Assembly (NCBI GenBank): GCA_000310025.1
Contig: FN649743.1
Location: 3,536,844 to 3,600,843, forward strand
Reading direction: 5' to 3'
From: Ectocarpus siliculosus
Taxonomy: Eukaryota > Sar > Phaeophyceae > Ectocarpales > Ectocarpaceae
DNA length: 64,000 bases
The stretch's first letter is position 1; each line of letters starts with the position of its first letter. The position numbers and the translations under genes are program-made. Under the pieces are notes generated by a model, which was given only the letters and a program-made list of their open reading frames with translations, made no database searches and had not been told where the DNA came from. Shown here piece after piece: positions 24,101-35,921 of this stretch.

Positions 24101-26987
24101 GAGAAGAGCATTGCTTGACAAACATGCTGGTCTGAATTATCTACCCTTCAGAGAAAGTCATCCGCGAACCATACGTAGCGTCGAGCCACACAGCATGCAC
24201 ACACTCCGTACATTTTTTTTCTATTCTTCCTGCTTGGTACGTACTAAATCTTGGCAGTCGTGGGCGGCGGCAACAAATAGACAAGGCAGTCTACCTATAT
24301 TTGCATTTCATGTTTGTGGTTCAGCTTCTCCTCGTGATAGGATAATCCCAAGCAGACGTTTGATTCTTCTTCGTCGATTCTATCAAGTATTGAAAAATAC
24401 GCACCCGTATTTAATGTTTCCTGTATTGGAAGCGGTTTCTTATCTACATCGCCATCTACACTCAACGACATCACTCCTTCTTGAACCGAAGGCAACCAAA
24501 GACACGAGGTACAATTGGATAAGCAGAGGAACACAAATTCCAACATATTTGAGCATGGGGCGCACGAAGGTTGTTGATAAAACGAACAGAGAGAAACATA
24601 ACCGAGAGACAACAACCTCAGAAACTACAGAAGTATTCCCCACGTGCTGGTGGCTTGCGACATGACGGCTGCGTTCGGCGTACATGCTCTCTGTGTACAG
24701 GTCAAGGAAGTGTTCGGATCGTATCGCGCCCGTACTTGTTTCTTGGAATGGCGGCGGGGATACCGTTGGTCCTACATGTACTTGGTTCCGAGAAAATGCC
24801 CCGAGTACGTGACGGGCGCACGCCCCTCGGGGCTGCTTGTTCAAAACGGTTTTACGATTGCCCCTTTCTCCCCGTGGGGTGATTTCCCCGCTCTTGATCC
24901 CATTCCGCTGATGACCAAGCCCACCTTGATCCTTGAACCTGCCGCTGTTCCGGTTGTCAGGATCGACACCCTGTTTGGGCGCGACGGCGTTCTTCCTCCC
25001 TTCGTTTCCTGCCTCCGCCGGGTTCGCCTCCGCCGGGACCCCTTCGCCGATATTCTGCTCCGATCCCTTCGCGGTGCTGCCAACTGTGGCTATCGACCCG
25101 CGTCGGCTTTGCCCAGCGCCTCGCCCTCCTGCTGGAGGCCAGGAAGTTTCTTGAAGGATCTTAGGGTTGTCCAGCAGGAGCAGGCCTCGCGCGATGTTGA
25201 GGAACTTTGCTGGGAGGTTGGGGGACCTGAAAGGGTGGCACGAGCCGGTAGCGGTGGGGGCGGTGGAATGGCTACACGAAAAATGTTTGAGAACTGTCGA
25301 CGAAGACTAAGACACGGATATATGGAAGAATGTACGGTGCAGATGTCAAGCAAGCGAAGTGACCAGCGGCCATGCTCGCGAGCGCCGGGGGTATCTAGCA
25401 TGGCTGCCTCCTGCAGTCAGAAAAGGCCGGGAAGAACATCGCCGTTCGTGCATCACGAAATGGTCTACTGGAAGACTTTCGGCATTTTTTCGAGGAGCAA
25501 TGAAAAGAAACCCACACCATTCTCAAGGCCTTTCGCCCACTGACCGGGAGCGAGTACAAGGTTGATTTGTCGTCGACTTCACCCATATCATCCTTGAGGG
25601 TCGCTCTCACGTCCGCCCACTCATTGGGGATGGATTTTCGATCAAATAGACGAGAAAAAGAACGCGCAAAGATCGTGATCGGCTGGCGTGGGGGGGCATC
25701 GCCTGCCAGCGGCGTCAAGGGTGTTCGTGCTTTGAATCAAGCTATCCTAGCAGTGCACCACCAGAGGCTCTTCTTCTCAACGATGGGAGCGTGGTGTCCA
25801 TCCTTCAAGTTTTTCTTGGGGCAGTTGCTGTGATACATGATGATACCGTGCAAGGGCGTCGCCATTCTACAATAGAGAAAAAATATAGGCCCTAGAATGA
25901 CGGGAACGTGGAGCGAAGTTGTCTTGTTGGTTTCGAGATTATGTCATTGTCACAACATAATTTTCACCAAAATTTGGTGCCACGGGCTAAACGCACTACA
26001 GTCAAGCTTTCTGTCAAGCTACAAACACGTCCCCCCCAGGGTTGCCATCCCTAAAATCAACCGCTGTGCGGCCAGATCGATACATCAAGCAGGTTATCGG
26101 CTATTGCTTCTTCAGACATTATTTTCTTTTTTTCAGGCGCAAATGCAATGGGGAGAACTCCAGATTAAACACGATGGATTACTGGACTTTATTTACCAGT
26201 CAGCGCTGACTAGTAGTCCAGTGGTGATCGTCCTTCTCAACAAGTCTTGCAGCAGGATATACATGGTCCACTTTGGGTACTAATTAGTCTTGACTAATAT
26301 CATAACTATTTTGAGTTTGTTGGTGTCGTACAGGAGCAGACTCGGCTCGGGCAGGGATCGACCGGTTTGTTCACGGATGGATGTGTTTTTTCCGTGACCG
26401 GGTTTTCTCGTGGTTGTGCATCTTTCTCCGCCCTGTTGCATCTGCCGCCTGGGCGAATCATACGTCAACCCCACCAACACCATCACAGCACCATCACTAT
26501 CACCGCCATCGAAACAACCAATACATTTATCTGCGCCGGACATTGGCGTTAACTCTCCAAGCGCCACCTTCAATCCATCGCACTTCACTACCTGTGATAG
26601 TCAAAGAAACCTTTCGTTGGACCTACCCAGCGAGCATGCGTAGAACGTCCTTCATGGCCTTTTCCTCTTCGCATGCCTTCTTTTCTGCCGCTGATGCTTT
26701 GTTTTTCCTGCTGCCCTTTTTCCCCCGAGGACTGCCGCCTTGCCGTTGCCCGGCCATCAGATCCGAGAGCTGCTGTGACGGGTAACAACAGCTGATTACA
26801 ACATTTTGGAACGTTCACCGCACGCAGTACTGTAGTCAAGAACTGCAGGGCAATATGTTTGGCGCAAAGCAGGGTGGGGGTGGGCGTACCTCTTTGAACG
26901 ACCACACCTCGTCTACTCTGGACTTCCCTTGGGCGGCCGGTCGAAGCACAAGGAAGTCTGCCTGAAGGTCGAAATAGTGAAAGATCC
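21151..26987 (-). CDS. Unrecognised multi-exon protein, Ser/Pro/Gly-rich C-terminus
   Basis: Four minus-strand exons join in phase. Exon 26987-26890 encodes HYFDLQADFLVLRP and ends VWSFKE. Exon 26772-26627 encodes QQLSDLMAG, a Lys-rich stretch and EEEKAMKDVLRMLAG. Exon 25226-24809 begins SPNLPAKFLNIARGLLLLDN and then becomes disordered and charged; its 3' donor is one of several possible. Exon 22098-21151 starts VCRNLGVVASALIGELELMG and runs into a long Ser/Thr/Pro/Gly-rich tail with a stop. Acceptors after pyrimidine tracts and the 2-to-1 phase match at 26627/25226 are the best evidence. The 5' exons are missing. The first exon faintly recalls the EVH1-like fold of decapping factor DCP1 (a strand, then 'VW-F', then a helix), but I would not name it on that. 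The 299-residue open frame on the other strand (24644-25543) is treated as antisense. Confidence 0.4.
23056..23133. repeat. About 40-bp tandem duplication
   Basis: A segment starting AGGGCGGGTAT and ending CGCCTATGAATTCACCGT is present twice in a row, differing by one or two bases. It lies in a proposed intron of the 21-27 kb gene. Confidence 0.85.
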
Positions 26988-28240
26988 CTGGGAGAGAGCG
27001 CTTCGACACGTGTACGATGTGGTATGCATACGTACGTATAGAATTCATGAATGAGGAGGAGTACGCCAGCGAAGAGGTTTCTCTTTCCCTTTCCCAGCCA
27101 TGAGGAGAGGTAACTCTCCCTTTCCCAGCTGGGCGGCTTTAACAGCTTTCGCCAGCCGGCATCTTTCCATGTGCGTTCATATCACGTACACGTTCAATGG
27201 TGCCAGTCTTGGAAGAATGCGAGGTCGCAACGCGATGGCATACATACTTGGTACGGCGCGGTACGTAGAATGTGGACAGTGGACAGCAGTACATAATGTA
27301 CTGCTGAACAAAAACAATCAGTCGACATGTGGATATAGCCTAAGACATCGACCCTCGCTTGTCCCTCAGTACTGTAATAGCAATCCGGGTGCAGGCATTA
27401 GACTCACCGAGCAAGTGGAACTGCGCTGGGTAGGAAAATATGTGGCAGTTGGTGCCACCTCAGGTGTTTTGATTGCCCCCCCGGGCAAATACAGACACAG
27501 CAAGTAATCTCACAGGATCGTTCGTTTTACCCCCCCAAAAAACCCGGACAGATAATTTTACTTTTGATATAGGCCTACAGTTACTAGAGATAGTGCTGCG
27601 CTCAGAGACCCCAGGTGGGTGTCCCCGTGACCCTAAGATCTCTCTCCCCGCCGGCCGCCTTCGATGGACCCGCGGCAGAGTAGCGAAACATCGGGCTAAA
27701 ATGCAGGGAGACTTTTGGCGGTTGAGAATCTACCGCTGTAAGAAGGGATCGGGAGCAGTGTTGTTGTAGAACATTAAGGAAAACTAAATACACACACAGA
27801 AAGACTACCCATTCGAGATATACCCACAGTCGAACGGGATGTGGTGAATGTCCGCGTAGCAGCGGAATGTGACCTCCCAGAGTTTCCTTCTGATTCTCGC
27901 ATCACAGGATGTAGATAAATTTTATACCACCCTGTGAACACGTTACTATTCGCTCTTTATCCTTGGCGTATCGCCCAACATGCTTGTCTTGCTACTGCTG
28001 TATCCGCAGGCCCAAGTACGATATTCGATATTTGAAACAAGCAGCTAACACTGATATATTCAGTGTAGACTATAGACCTCAACAGAGATTCAAAATACGC
28101 CCAGCTTCCAGCCGGTTTCCCTCCACTCGCTGTAAGGACTTCAGCACATCCCCTTCGACTGTTGGGGTTTTATCTCAAACAGGTATCTGTCTTTTCTGTG
28201 TATTTAGTCTAGACTAGCTATGTGTCATAGTCAATAGTAA
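26988..28240. other. Upstream region of the 21-27 kb gene
   Basis: Missing 5' exons of the minus-strand gene are expected here or further right. A direct repeat of CCCTTTCCCAGC lies near 27085-27127. I could not identify a start. Confidence 0.4.
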
Positions 28241-28246
28241 AAAAAA

Positions 28247-29304
28247 AAACAATGAGAAACCTCATGAGACCTCATGAGGTGTCATGAGGTCCCATAGCAC
28301 CTCACGGGACATTCCATGGCACCTCACGGGACATCTCATGAGACGTCTCATGAGACACATCACACGAGAAGTCTCGTGAAACGCCTCGCGGGACCTCCAG
28401 AGACGTTCCACGAGACATCTCGAGACATATAATGAGACGTCCCACGAGGGACCTCATGATACCTCGAGTGACCTAATGACAGCTCATATCACACCTCATC
28501 ACACGTCATGGAACCTCATGGGCCTACATGTAATGAGACCTCATGAGACCTCATGGCACCTCATGCTCATATGGTACGTCATGATAGCTCATGAGACTTC
28601 ATGTTAGCTCATGGTACCTCATGACACATCATGAGGCCTCATGGGACCTCATGGAACCTATGACACCTCATCATACCTCATGGCACTTCATGGCTGCCTA
28701 TGGAAGCTCATGATAGCTCATGAGACCTCATGGCACGTCATGACTGCTCATGGCACACCTCACGATAGCTCATGATACCTCACGAGACTTCGTGACGCCT
28801 CATGGTACCTCATGGCACATCAGGGGACCTCATGGCACCCATAGTACCTCATGAGACCTCATGGTACCTCATGGCACCTCACGACTGCTCATGGTACTTC
28901 ATGTTAGCTCATGACACATCGTGAGACCTCATGACAGTGCATGGGACCTCATGGCTGCTTATGATACCCCATGACACCTCATGGGACCTCATGACACCTC
29001 ATAGCGGTTCATGACGCCTCAACAGCTCATGGCACCTCATGACAGCTCGTGATACCCCATGGTACCTCGAGACACCTCATGAGACCTCTTGGCACCGCAT
29101 GGTCCCTCATGATACCTCATGGTGCTTCGTGATACCTCATGATACCTTAAGACCGCTCACGAAACCCCAGGTACCTCATATTGCCTCACGACACCTGATG
29201 GTACCACATGAATTCTAATGATGCATCATGACACGTCATGGTACCTCATGGTACCTCACGGCACCTGATGAGACATCGTGAGATCTCATGATGCCTCATG
29301 GTAT
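28247..29304. repeat. Degenerate 10-bp satellite (ACCTCATGRN)n
   Basis: About 1.06 kb of roughly one hundred degenerate units with consensus close to ACCTCATGRN. A CATG or near-CATG core recurs about every 10 bp. Edges are sharp, starting after an A run at 28232-28241 and ending at CATGGTATGAAAAC. There is no open reading frame. The unit equals about one turn of B-DNA, and the CATG cores are self-complementary, so single strands could fold into many hairpins. Confidence 0.92.
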
Positions 29305-32300
29305 GAAAACAATACAGAAATAGCAGGACGAAAAAATCAGAAGAGTGCACTGAAAATCAACCCGCGCCAAAAAATAAAGGATGCAGAAAAGGTCTCCAGC
29401 CTAATGTGGCACCACGTGAAAGTTAGTGTCAGATTTCGGACAAAGGAGACCAAAACGAAGAGCCAGCGGTTCTCATTCAATTCCCACTCGACACGTGAGG
29501 TGAAGCGCGGAAAGCGAGAAAAAACAGCGTGAACGATCACCAATCATATGATCACAACCTTTGTCCACAACGGGGCGTGTTCACTGCCGGTTCACACCGA
29601 CCATGACATTTTGCCCCATACATATGCATACCTACAAATATGTGGGGTGCTCGAACATAGGAAATATTTCTAGCGCCACGGCTATTCTCTCGTTCTATTC
29701 GAGTGCCACACCCCTACCCCCGACGCCGCTATCCTGGTACCCGAAATATATCTCAAGCGCTATTGCAAAAAACGACATGTATACGTCCCGCGACGGCAGG
29801 CCCCTCGCAACCAGCTAACTGCACCTGCGAAGAGGTGTACAAGATAGTCACCAGCACCGGACTTCAACAACAGGGCAACAACGCGTTGCCCAAGTCGCGA
29901 AAGAAAACACACGGCCACCGGAGGCCCTGCAACCATATTCCTGCCGGTACCAACGACTCACAGTCCCCCCACTGGAAAAACGCCTGCTTCACACAGAGGC
30001 ATGTCTCATGAAGGTGATGAACACCCGGGGCCTTTCGTGCGTCGCAACGCGTGTTAGATAGAGACCCCGGAATCAAGCTTTCATTTGCTGCCCAACCCTC
30101 GCCCGAGCGCGTGTCAGAAGGACCGCTCTCCCCGTATTCTCGTCCTCATGTCCAGCTGACCGCGCTTGCACTCAAAAAACGACTGGTGATCCTGCCTGCA
30201 GAACTCCCTGCGGTTTTGTTGACACGAATGAGCCCAAGATTTGAACGGGAAACAGTCTCGGTGGGGAGTCACTAGGAGCACCAAATCCCCTCGTCTTGAA
30301 AGCTTGAAAATGGGTGGACGTGCAAGAAAGGCCAGTCAACGCCACAACGGGGTCGTGCTGGACAAGACTCCAAGAAATCCACACTGCCCTCTAACGTGGC
30401 ACATAGATGAAACTAGAAAGTCACCACCGGCGTTGGATGGCCTACAAAAGCAGCACCCCCCCTCCCCATTGAGCATTCGCCACAAACCTGTCGGATGTTT
30501 TCAGGCAATCCTTCAGGCGGCCACCATCCTGTGGACAGACGACGCAAGAGGAGGCGCCACGCGAGAGAGGGGGGGGCGGGTGGAGCGAGCCAGAGAGGCG
30601 GGCGCGTTCTTCATCACATACATGAGGAAGGCCGAGCACCCTGGCTTTGAGGAAGGGCTTGAGAAATGCGAGATCGATACTGGTGTTGAAGACCACACAG
30701 CCTGCGTATTTTAGAGGATGGGTGAAGCAGCACCAGCACGCAAACTGCTGCGCGAAATCACAGCAGTCTGCCGAACTAACTGCTCGCCGAGCTTTCCGTC
30801 ATCAAATGCATAGCTACCGATTCTTCGACATGCGTGCTTTCTTCTCTTTCAATCCATCACAAGATCGCTGCCATCTGACCCGGCAGATGTCGCCATGACT
30901 TGTTGTCCAGGAAATGCCCAAGCGTTGATGGGATCCAATAGGGGAAAATACCGCAAAACAGAGCAGGTTCGGGCATTTATGGCAAAGCACAGCACACCCA
31001 GCGAGGGTGGACCGTCGCTCTTTTCCGAACGCAATCAGGTATCGGATCGCACTAGATTCGGCTGTCGAGTACACAAAATACACAAGCCTCCTGCGACAAC
31101 ACTGGAGTACATGTCAGTGCCGAGTCATGGGCGCGATGTGGCATAGGATATGTGGTGTACCACTGGGTTGAAGAGCTTCGTTGGGTGTGCCTACCTTCAT
31201 GCATTGAGTTTTTTTCATGCAGGCGTAAAGAGCCCGCGCGGCCTCCTTGCAATCCCTCCCCATCGTTTGCTTGTCGCCCAGAGCAAAAACACCTCCCTGT
31301 GGAATCTGATATGGCACAGCAGTAAACGCGGACCCGGGAGGCAGCAGCATTCTGGGCGTTCACAACACGAAGCGGCTTCCTCTTTGTCTCAGCTGCCTAA
31401 AATCCTGGCATGTGCGCGTCTGCCACAAGCTGCTCCTTTGCTACAGTAATCTTGCCCATGATATACACAATTGCAGAGCACTCTGCTCTTTATGCGAGAT
31501 GACTCGCACCACCAGCAATCCTCCCTCGTTTACGTCGGATGTTGCATGTTCACGGACAGGCGCTTTCGAAACAGCGCGACGCCGGGATCACAGCTTATGA
31601 TGTTTTGACTGTTGTGGGTTTGAGGTTATGAATTTTGAAGCGGGGGCCTGTGTGTCAGACATCCTGCTGGAAACAGGCGCACTTTACTACTGTAGGTGGC
31701 ACCTGCCTGTCGTCGTGACCGATTCTTTACTGTATGCACACGAAACAATTGTAGAGGGTGGAACCTCCCGCCCTTCTTCATTCGTTCTGCTGCTGTAGAG
31801 GCGCCACCAGTGAAATCGCCAGGAAAGGGTACAAATGTGCGGGGTTCCCTGTTGATACAAGTGTACTGCAAAGTCGAAAGGGCACTAATGTGCTGCTCAT
31901 GTGCGGTGTGGTGCGATCGGTAGATTGTAGGTGTACTGGCTGCTGTACCTCGTTCTGTTGCCCATGCTCGAGCGCACAATGCACGGAGAGTCATTATCCA
32001 ACACATTGACAACAACAAACGGTGGACATTGCTACGCTAAAAAAGCACTCTGGTGCGGAAAGTCAACGAGGAATGGGCGCTATATCGTGCACTACTGCTG
32101 TACACATGCCCTGCTGGTTTGAAGGTGGTACCGGCGCGTTCGATGCTAGTACTCGTCGTGTGACGTGATGATAACCACGGTGTACTCCCTCATCAGACAA
32201 GTAGCGACCGCGAGGCAAATACATAGCGATGTTGCACGCGATTACGCACAATGCCATACGTGCACTAGCTCTAACCTCCTCTCACGTGGTGTGTCGTCCC

Positions 32301-32610
32301 CCCCTTCTGGAAATGTTTGGTTCGTCGAGACGGGCAGAACGCAGCCGTGTGCCTGCTTGCCTGCTTCGCCGAGTGTGGTTGCGCCGCATGGAGTCAGTGC
32401 TCGCATCACGGTGCCCCTGACTACTTGTACCCAAAAGAGCGGCCAAGCTGGGTACCCGTCAGCCAGCACAAATACAATAGTCGGGTGCCCCCAAAACACC
32501 TAAAGCTCCGCAACAGCAGAGGTGGCCTGGCAACGGAAAGCACTCGCTGACTTCGGGGAATCCTCAACACAACATACCACGTACATCTCGTAACGTCTGC
32601 CTGGAACCGA
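29305..32610. other. Sparse region, one weak candidate exon
   Basis: Between 30502 and 30714 on the plus strand, a frame after an acceptor-like TGTTTTCAG encodes an amphipathic stretch (GAFFITYMRKAEHPGFEEGL) ending in a stop at 30712-30714. No partner exon or domain was found, so it stays a weak candidate. I see nothing else recognisable. Confidence 0.25.
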
Positions 32611-32619
32611 TTTCATTCT

Positions 32620-32763
32620 TCAGCTGAAGGCGGAGGGCGGAAGGCGCTCTATCGCGAACGAAATATACACGGAGGCAACGCGCGTGCGGGGTGCTGGAGA
32701 GGAGGAACGATGGTTATGGTTGGGAGTGCAAGCATCCAGATTGCACCAAGGAGCCCACCTTCG
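32620..32763 (+). pseudogene. Isolated EsV-1-7 first-exon copy
   Basis: The stretch encodes ECKHPDCTKEPTFG and stops at a GTGCGT donor at 32764, the same phase-1 point where the first exon of the large EsV-1-7 gene ends. The ~90 bp upstream resemble the sequence upstream of that gene's ATG (58595-58680), including CTTCAGCTGAAGGCGGAG. The nearby ATG is not in the repeat frame and no second exon was found downstream. A duplicated, probably non-functional 5' piece is likely. Confidence 0.55.
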
Positions 32764-32789
32764 GTGCGTTGGGCAACGAATGGCCTTGA

Positions 32790-34390
32790 AAAGTAATGTT
32801 GGTGGAGTTTTGAGGGGTATCTCGTGAATATCGAATAGGCGAACACCCCAGTCAGCTATTCATACTGCCTGTAGTCCATGAAACTGCTGTTGCTGTTTTG
32901 AAAATGAATCTTGAAAGCTGGATGTTACCATTTCATCTCAGGTAATGGACCGTTGATGAAATATATAAATATATGACACATTCAGATCTCCAGGTCCTTC
33001 CGGCAAGACAGACCAATACTAGACAGGGCGGGGTAATGAGCCGCGGGGTAGCGACTCAATGCCTTGCAGTAGTCTTACAAGGCATCCCTCCGGAGTGGGG
33101 TAAAAGAGAGCACCGCGGCAAAGGGGTGATGCAAGAGCATGCAAAAAAAAGAAAAAGCACAAAGAGGAAAAACAGATGTTGAATGCGTACGGAGAGCACA
33201 TGTTACTTCACTTCATATCGATACACTTCCCAAAAGAGGAGTTTGACTGCGCCATTTTTGGGAGCTTGGCGAGCTTTTCGTTCGATACAAAGATCCGTCT
33301 GTAGGAGTTTGGCTGCAAAAAAAGCACTTCTTTCAATTTTCTGGAGTTTTGTTGGTTGAAAGCCCGCATGCCGCGGCATGTGTAAAGTATGTGCGTGCGT
33401 GCTGACGTCCCGGCCTCAGGCGTAACGGTCTGCACGGGGATGTGTGCATTGCTCTGCATCTCTGCTGACACAGCCACCCGACATACACATAGATAAATAC
33501 ATGGCTCGACTGCTGCTGAAAACTACATGGTGCTGCTTACCCTATCTATGTACAACAGCAGTTACCAAATATTTCAGCAGTAGTTTCGGGATCATGGCGG
33601 CCAGCAGAACGACTTGAGCAGCGATGTCATCAAGCGGCGTTTTTCTCGAAGCCAAAAACGCACACACACTCCCACCCTAGAAAGGGCAGCCAAGCGAACA
33701 TGTACGTATATGTCACCTGCAACAACGCTCAGCTGTTGTTGGTATGGTTCAACATCAGATCAGAAATAGCTGTTCACCCTCCTACGTGTTTGGTTGAATC
33801 TGACGTCTTCTGCCGGGCTGTTCGAGACGACGGGCCCGACTGGCCCGACAGCTGACGTGACAGCTGGACGGAACCAGTGCAAATTCTTCGGACAGCCCAA
33901 GGAAATTTCCTCACAGTCCTGTGGAAGCTTCCAAATCTGTAACTAGTTTTAAAATGCGATGCTGATGGTGCACGAATCCCGACACGCAGCAGCGTGAATC
34001 GTTTGTGGTGCAGCTGCGCGTGCACCAGAGGGACAGGGGGTGCGACGGGCGCAACGATGGTTGTATGTGCGGCCCCCGTTCAAAATTTAGCAACTTACGT
34101 GCGGTAGTTTCTTTTCCGTTGATGCACATGCAAACACACACGAAGGAACAAAATATGAAGTCTTCCCGCCGTGCGGGCGCAAACAAACACGCACTTCTGG
34201 ACATCTGGAAGAGGCACGCATGCGGCATATACCTGGCGGCAAGCGTATCACACATACATCACACCGCCGAGGAGCACGACCAGCAGCGTAGACATAGGAC
34301 TGTGACAAGACAGATGGCACATAATTTGCGTCAGGCATTCAGCAAAAAATGGTCGAAAAAATCAATTGGGGAAGCAGCCGTGGGCACACG
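32790..34390. other. Intergenic, no gene recognised
   Basis: No second half of the EsV-1-7 repeat and no other recognisable domain was found. Confidence 0.45.
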
Positions 34391-34398
34391 GCAATCTA

Positions 34399-35005
34399 TA
34401 GCAAAATATTATTTCAGTGAAAGCAGCAATGAAGAGTGAATAGGACCAACGACTACGCACGTAACGTCATATGCATAGGAACGACGAGTGTACGCACTCA
34501 CTTTTTGACGATGAACAGTTGGTGTCGGTCCCGGTCTTAGTTTGGGTCGTGCCGAACGCTTAAACGCTGAAAATGTGTACACTTTCAACCTGTGCCTAGA
34601 AATTTGTGTTTCACGTTTGATCTTGATCATCATATCTTTTGCTGTAGAGGTACTATTGTTCATCCTTGGCATCCACGATTTTACCACAACACTTTCAACC
34701 CGTTCGAGCATTTTCTGAAAATGAATTACGCGTGCGAGAGGCTGAACATGTTGGAACCCGTTGAAATCCTTCCGTTGAGAATTTTGTGTTGCCAGATAGA
34801 AAGGAATACGCACTCCCATATGACGGGGTCCCATGTGTGGGCTATTACCCGCATCCCCATGTGCAGGTGTGGAACGGCAATAACAACAACATCAGCGCGA
34901 GACAGCGACAACGAGAGCACGGCAGCAACAGCAAAATCAGTGACAGTTGCACACCAACGGCGCGCGCTGACAGGGAAGGGAAATCTGTCGATGGCTTCGT
35001 GTCGC
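34399..35005 (+). repeat. Dispersed repeat, copy 1
   Basis: A segment of about 600 bp beginning TAGCAAAATATTATTTCAGTG and ending near GAAATCTGTCGATGGC. It matches the reverse complement of 49850-50399 at roughly 85% over the first 150 bases, judged by eye. Both copies carry a run of CAR triplets near the far end. I see no terminal inverted repeat, clear target duplication or recognisable coding domain, so the element class is unknown. Confidence 0.8.
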
Positions 35006-35009
35006 GTGC

Positions 35010-35920
35010 CTTCCCCTCTTGTACTGGACGACTATCCTCTCGGTCGACCGGCCCCTGTCAAGTATATGGAACCATTCGTCCAAACTAGAGGCGCCTCCTT
35101 GCAGATAGTGGTGGTAGGATACGAAGGAAGGAAAGTGCTGCCGTAGTTTGTTGTGTTTTAGAAGAAACGGAGACAGCAGGTCAACAATTACTTCGAGCCT
35201 CCTGACCACCAAGGTTGGTTGTCTTCGCCCCCCCCTATTCATCTACGAACGCTACGCTGGCTCAAGTAAAGGGGCATGGGTGCCATTGCTTGTATCCCAA
35301 CGAGTTCGTGAGCCGTTTGGTGTTGTGTTATCTTGCTATCGCCTCGACTTAAACTCAGAGAGTTCCTGCAGGTATTATCACCAGTCTTTTTTCGACCACA
35401 AGCGCACTCAGATTGACATGACAACGAGAACATGGGGAGAGCAGGTCTTTCGACGCATGTTTTTGGTGGGGCTCGGTGGGTTAACGGGAGTCAGATGCCG
35501 GCGTCTCTCTAAAACACGGCTCCGATGCACGAACGGTCCAGCGTGTTTGCCTCACCTCACGAGACACTTCGTTGGTCGGGACAAAGGTTCCTTGTGTCTA
35601 CTGCAAGCCGTGCGCTCGCCGACACTAACGGTAGTGTTGTCTCTGTCTTCTCTCTCGTTTGTGAGTTGTTTAGAATGCTGTAAACTATTCTGGGCTCACG
35701 CCGGGCAGGGCCGTACCATCGCGACGTTGCCTCCTTACGCTCCCCTCGCCACTCACTATTCAAATCCGGCAATAGGACACCTGTAGCGGGTAATTTTGGA
35801 ACTATCTTAATCCTCACTGAACTTCTTCTGGACTCTTGAGCCTGCCATTTCCTCCAAACTCGCAGACATGGCAGATGGTGTGCAGTTGCCCCCAGCCAGT
35901 CAAGAGAGCAGGAAGGTAGC
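35010..35920. other. Downstream of the P450 gene, no gene recognised
   Basis: This should include the 3' untranslated region of the minus-strand P450. A 212-residue plus-strand frame (35148-35786) has no recognisable feature and is probably antisense or chance. Confidence 0.45.
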
Positions 35921-35921
35921 T

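Noticed and set aside
24644-25543. 299-residue open frame on the plus strand
   Set aside because: No domain is visible, and it lies opposite an exon with matching acceptor, phase and better protein composition.
28247-29304. CRISPR-like array
   Set aside because: Units are 10 bp with no repeat-spacer alternation, and the context is a eukaryotic nuclear genome.
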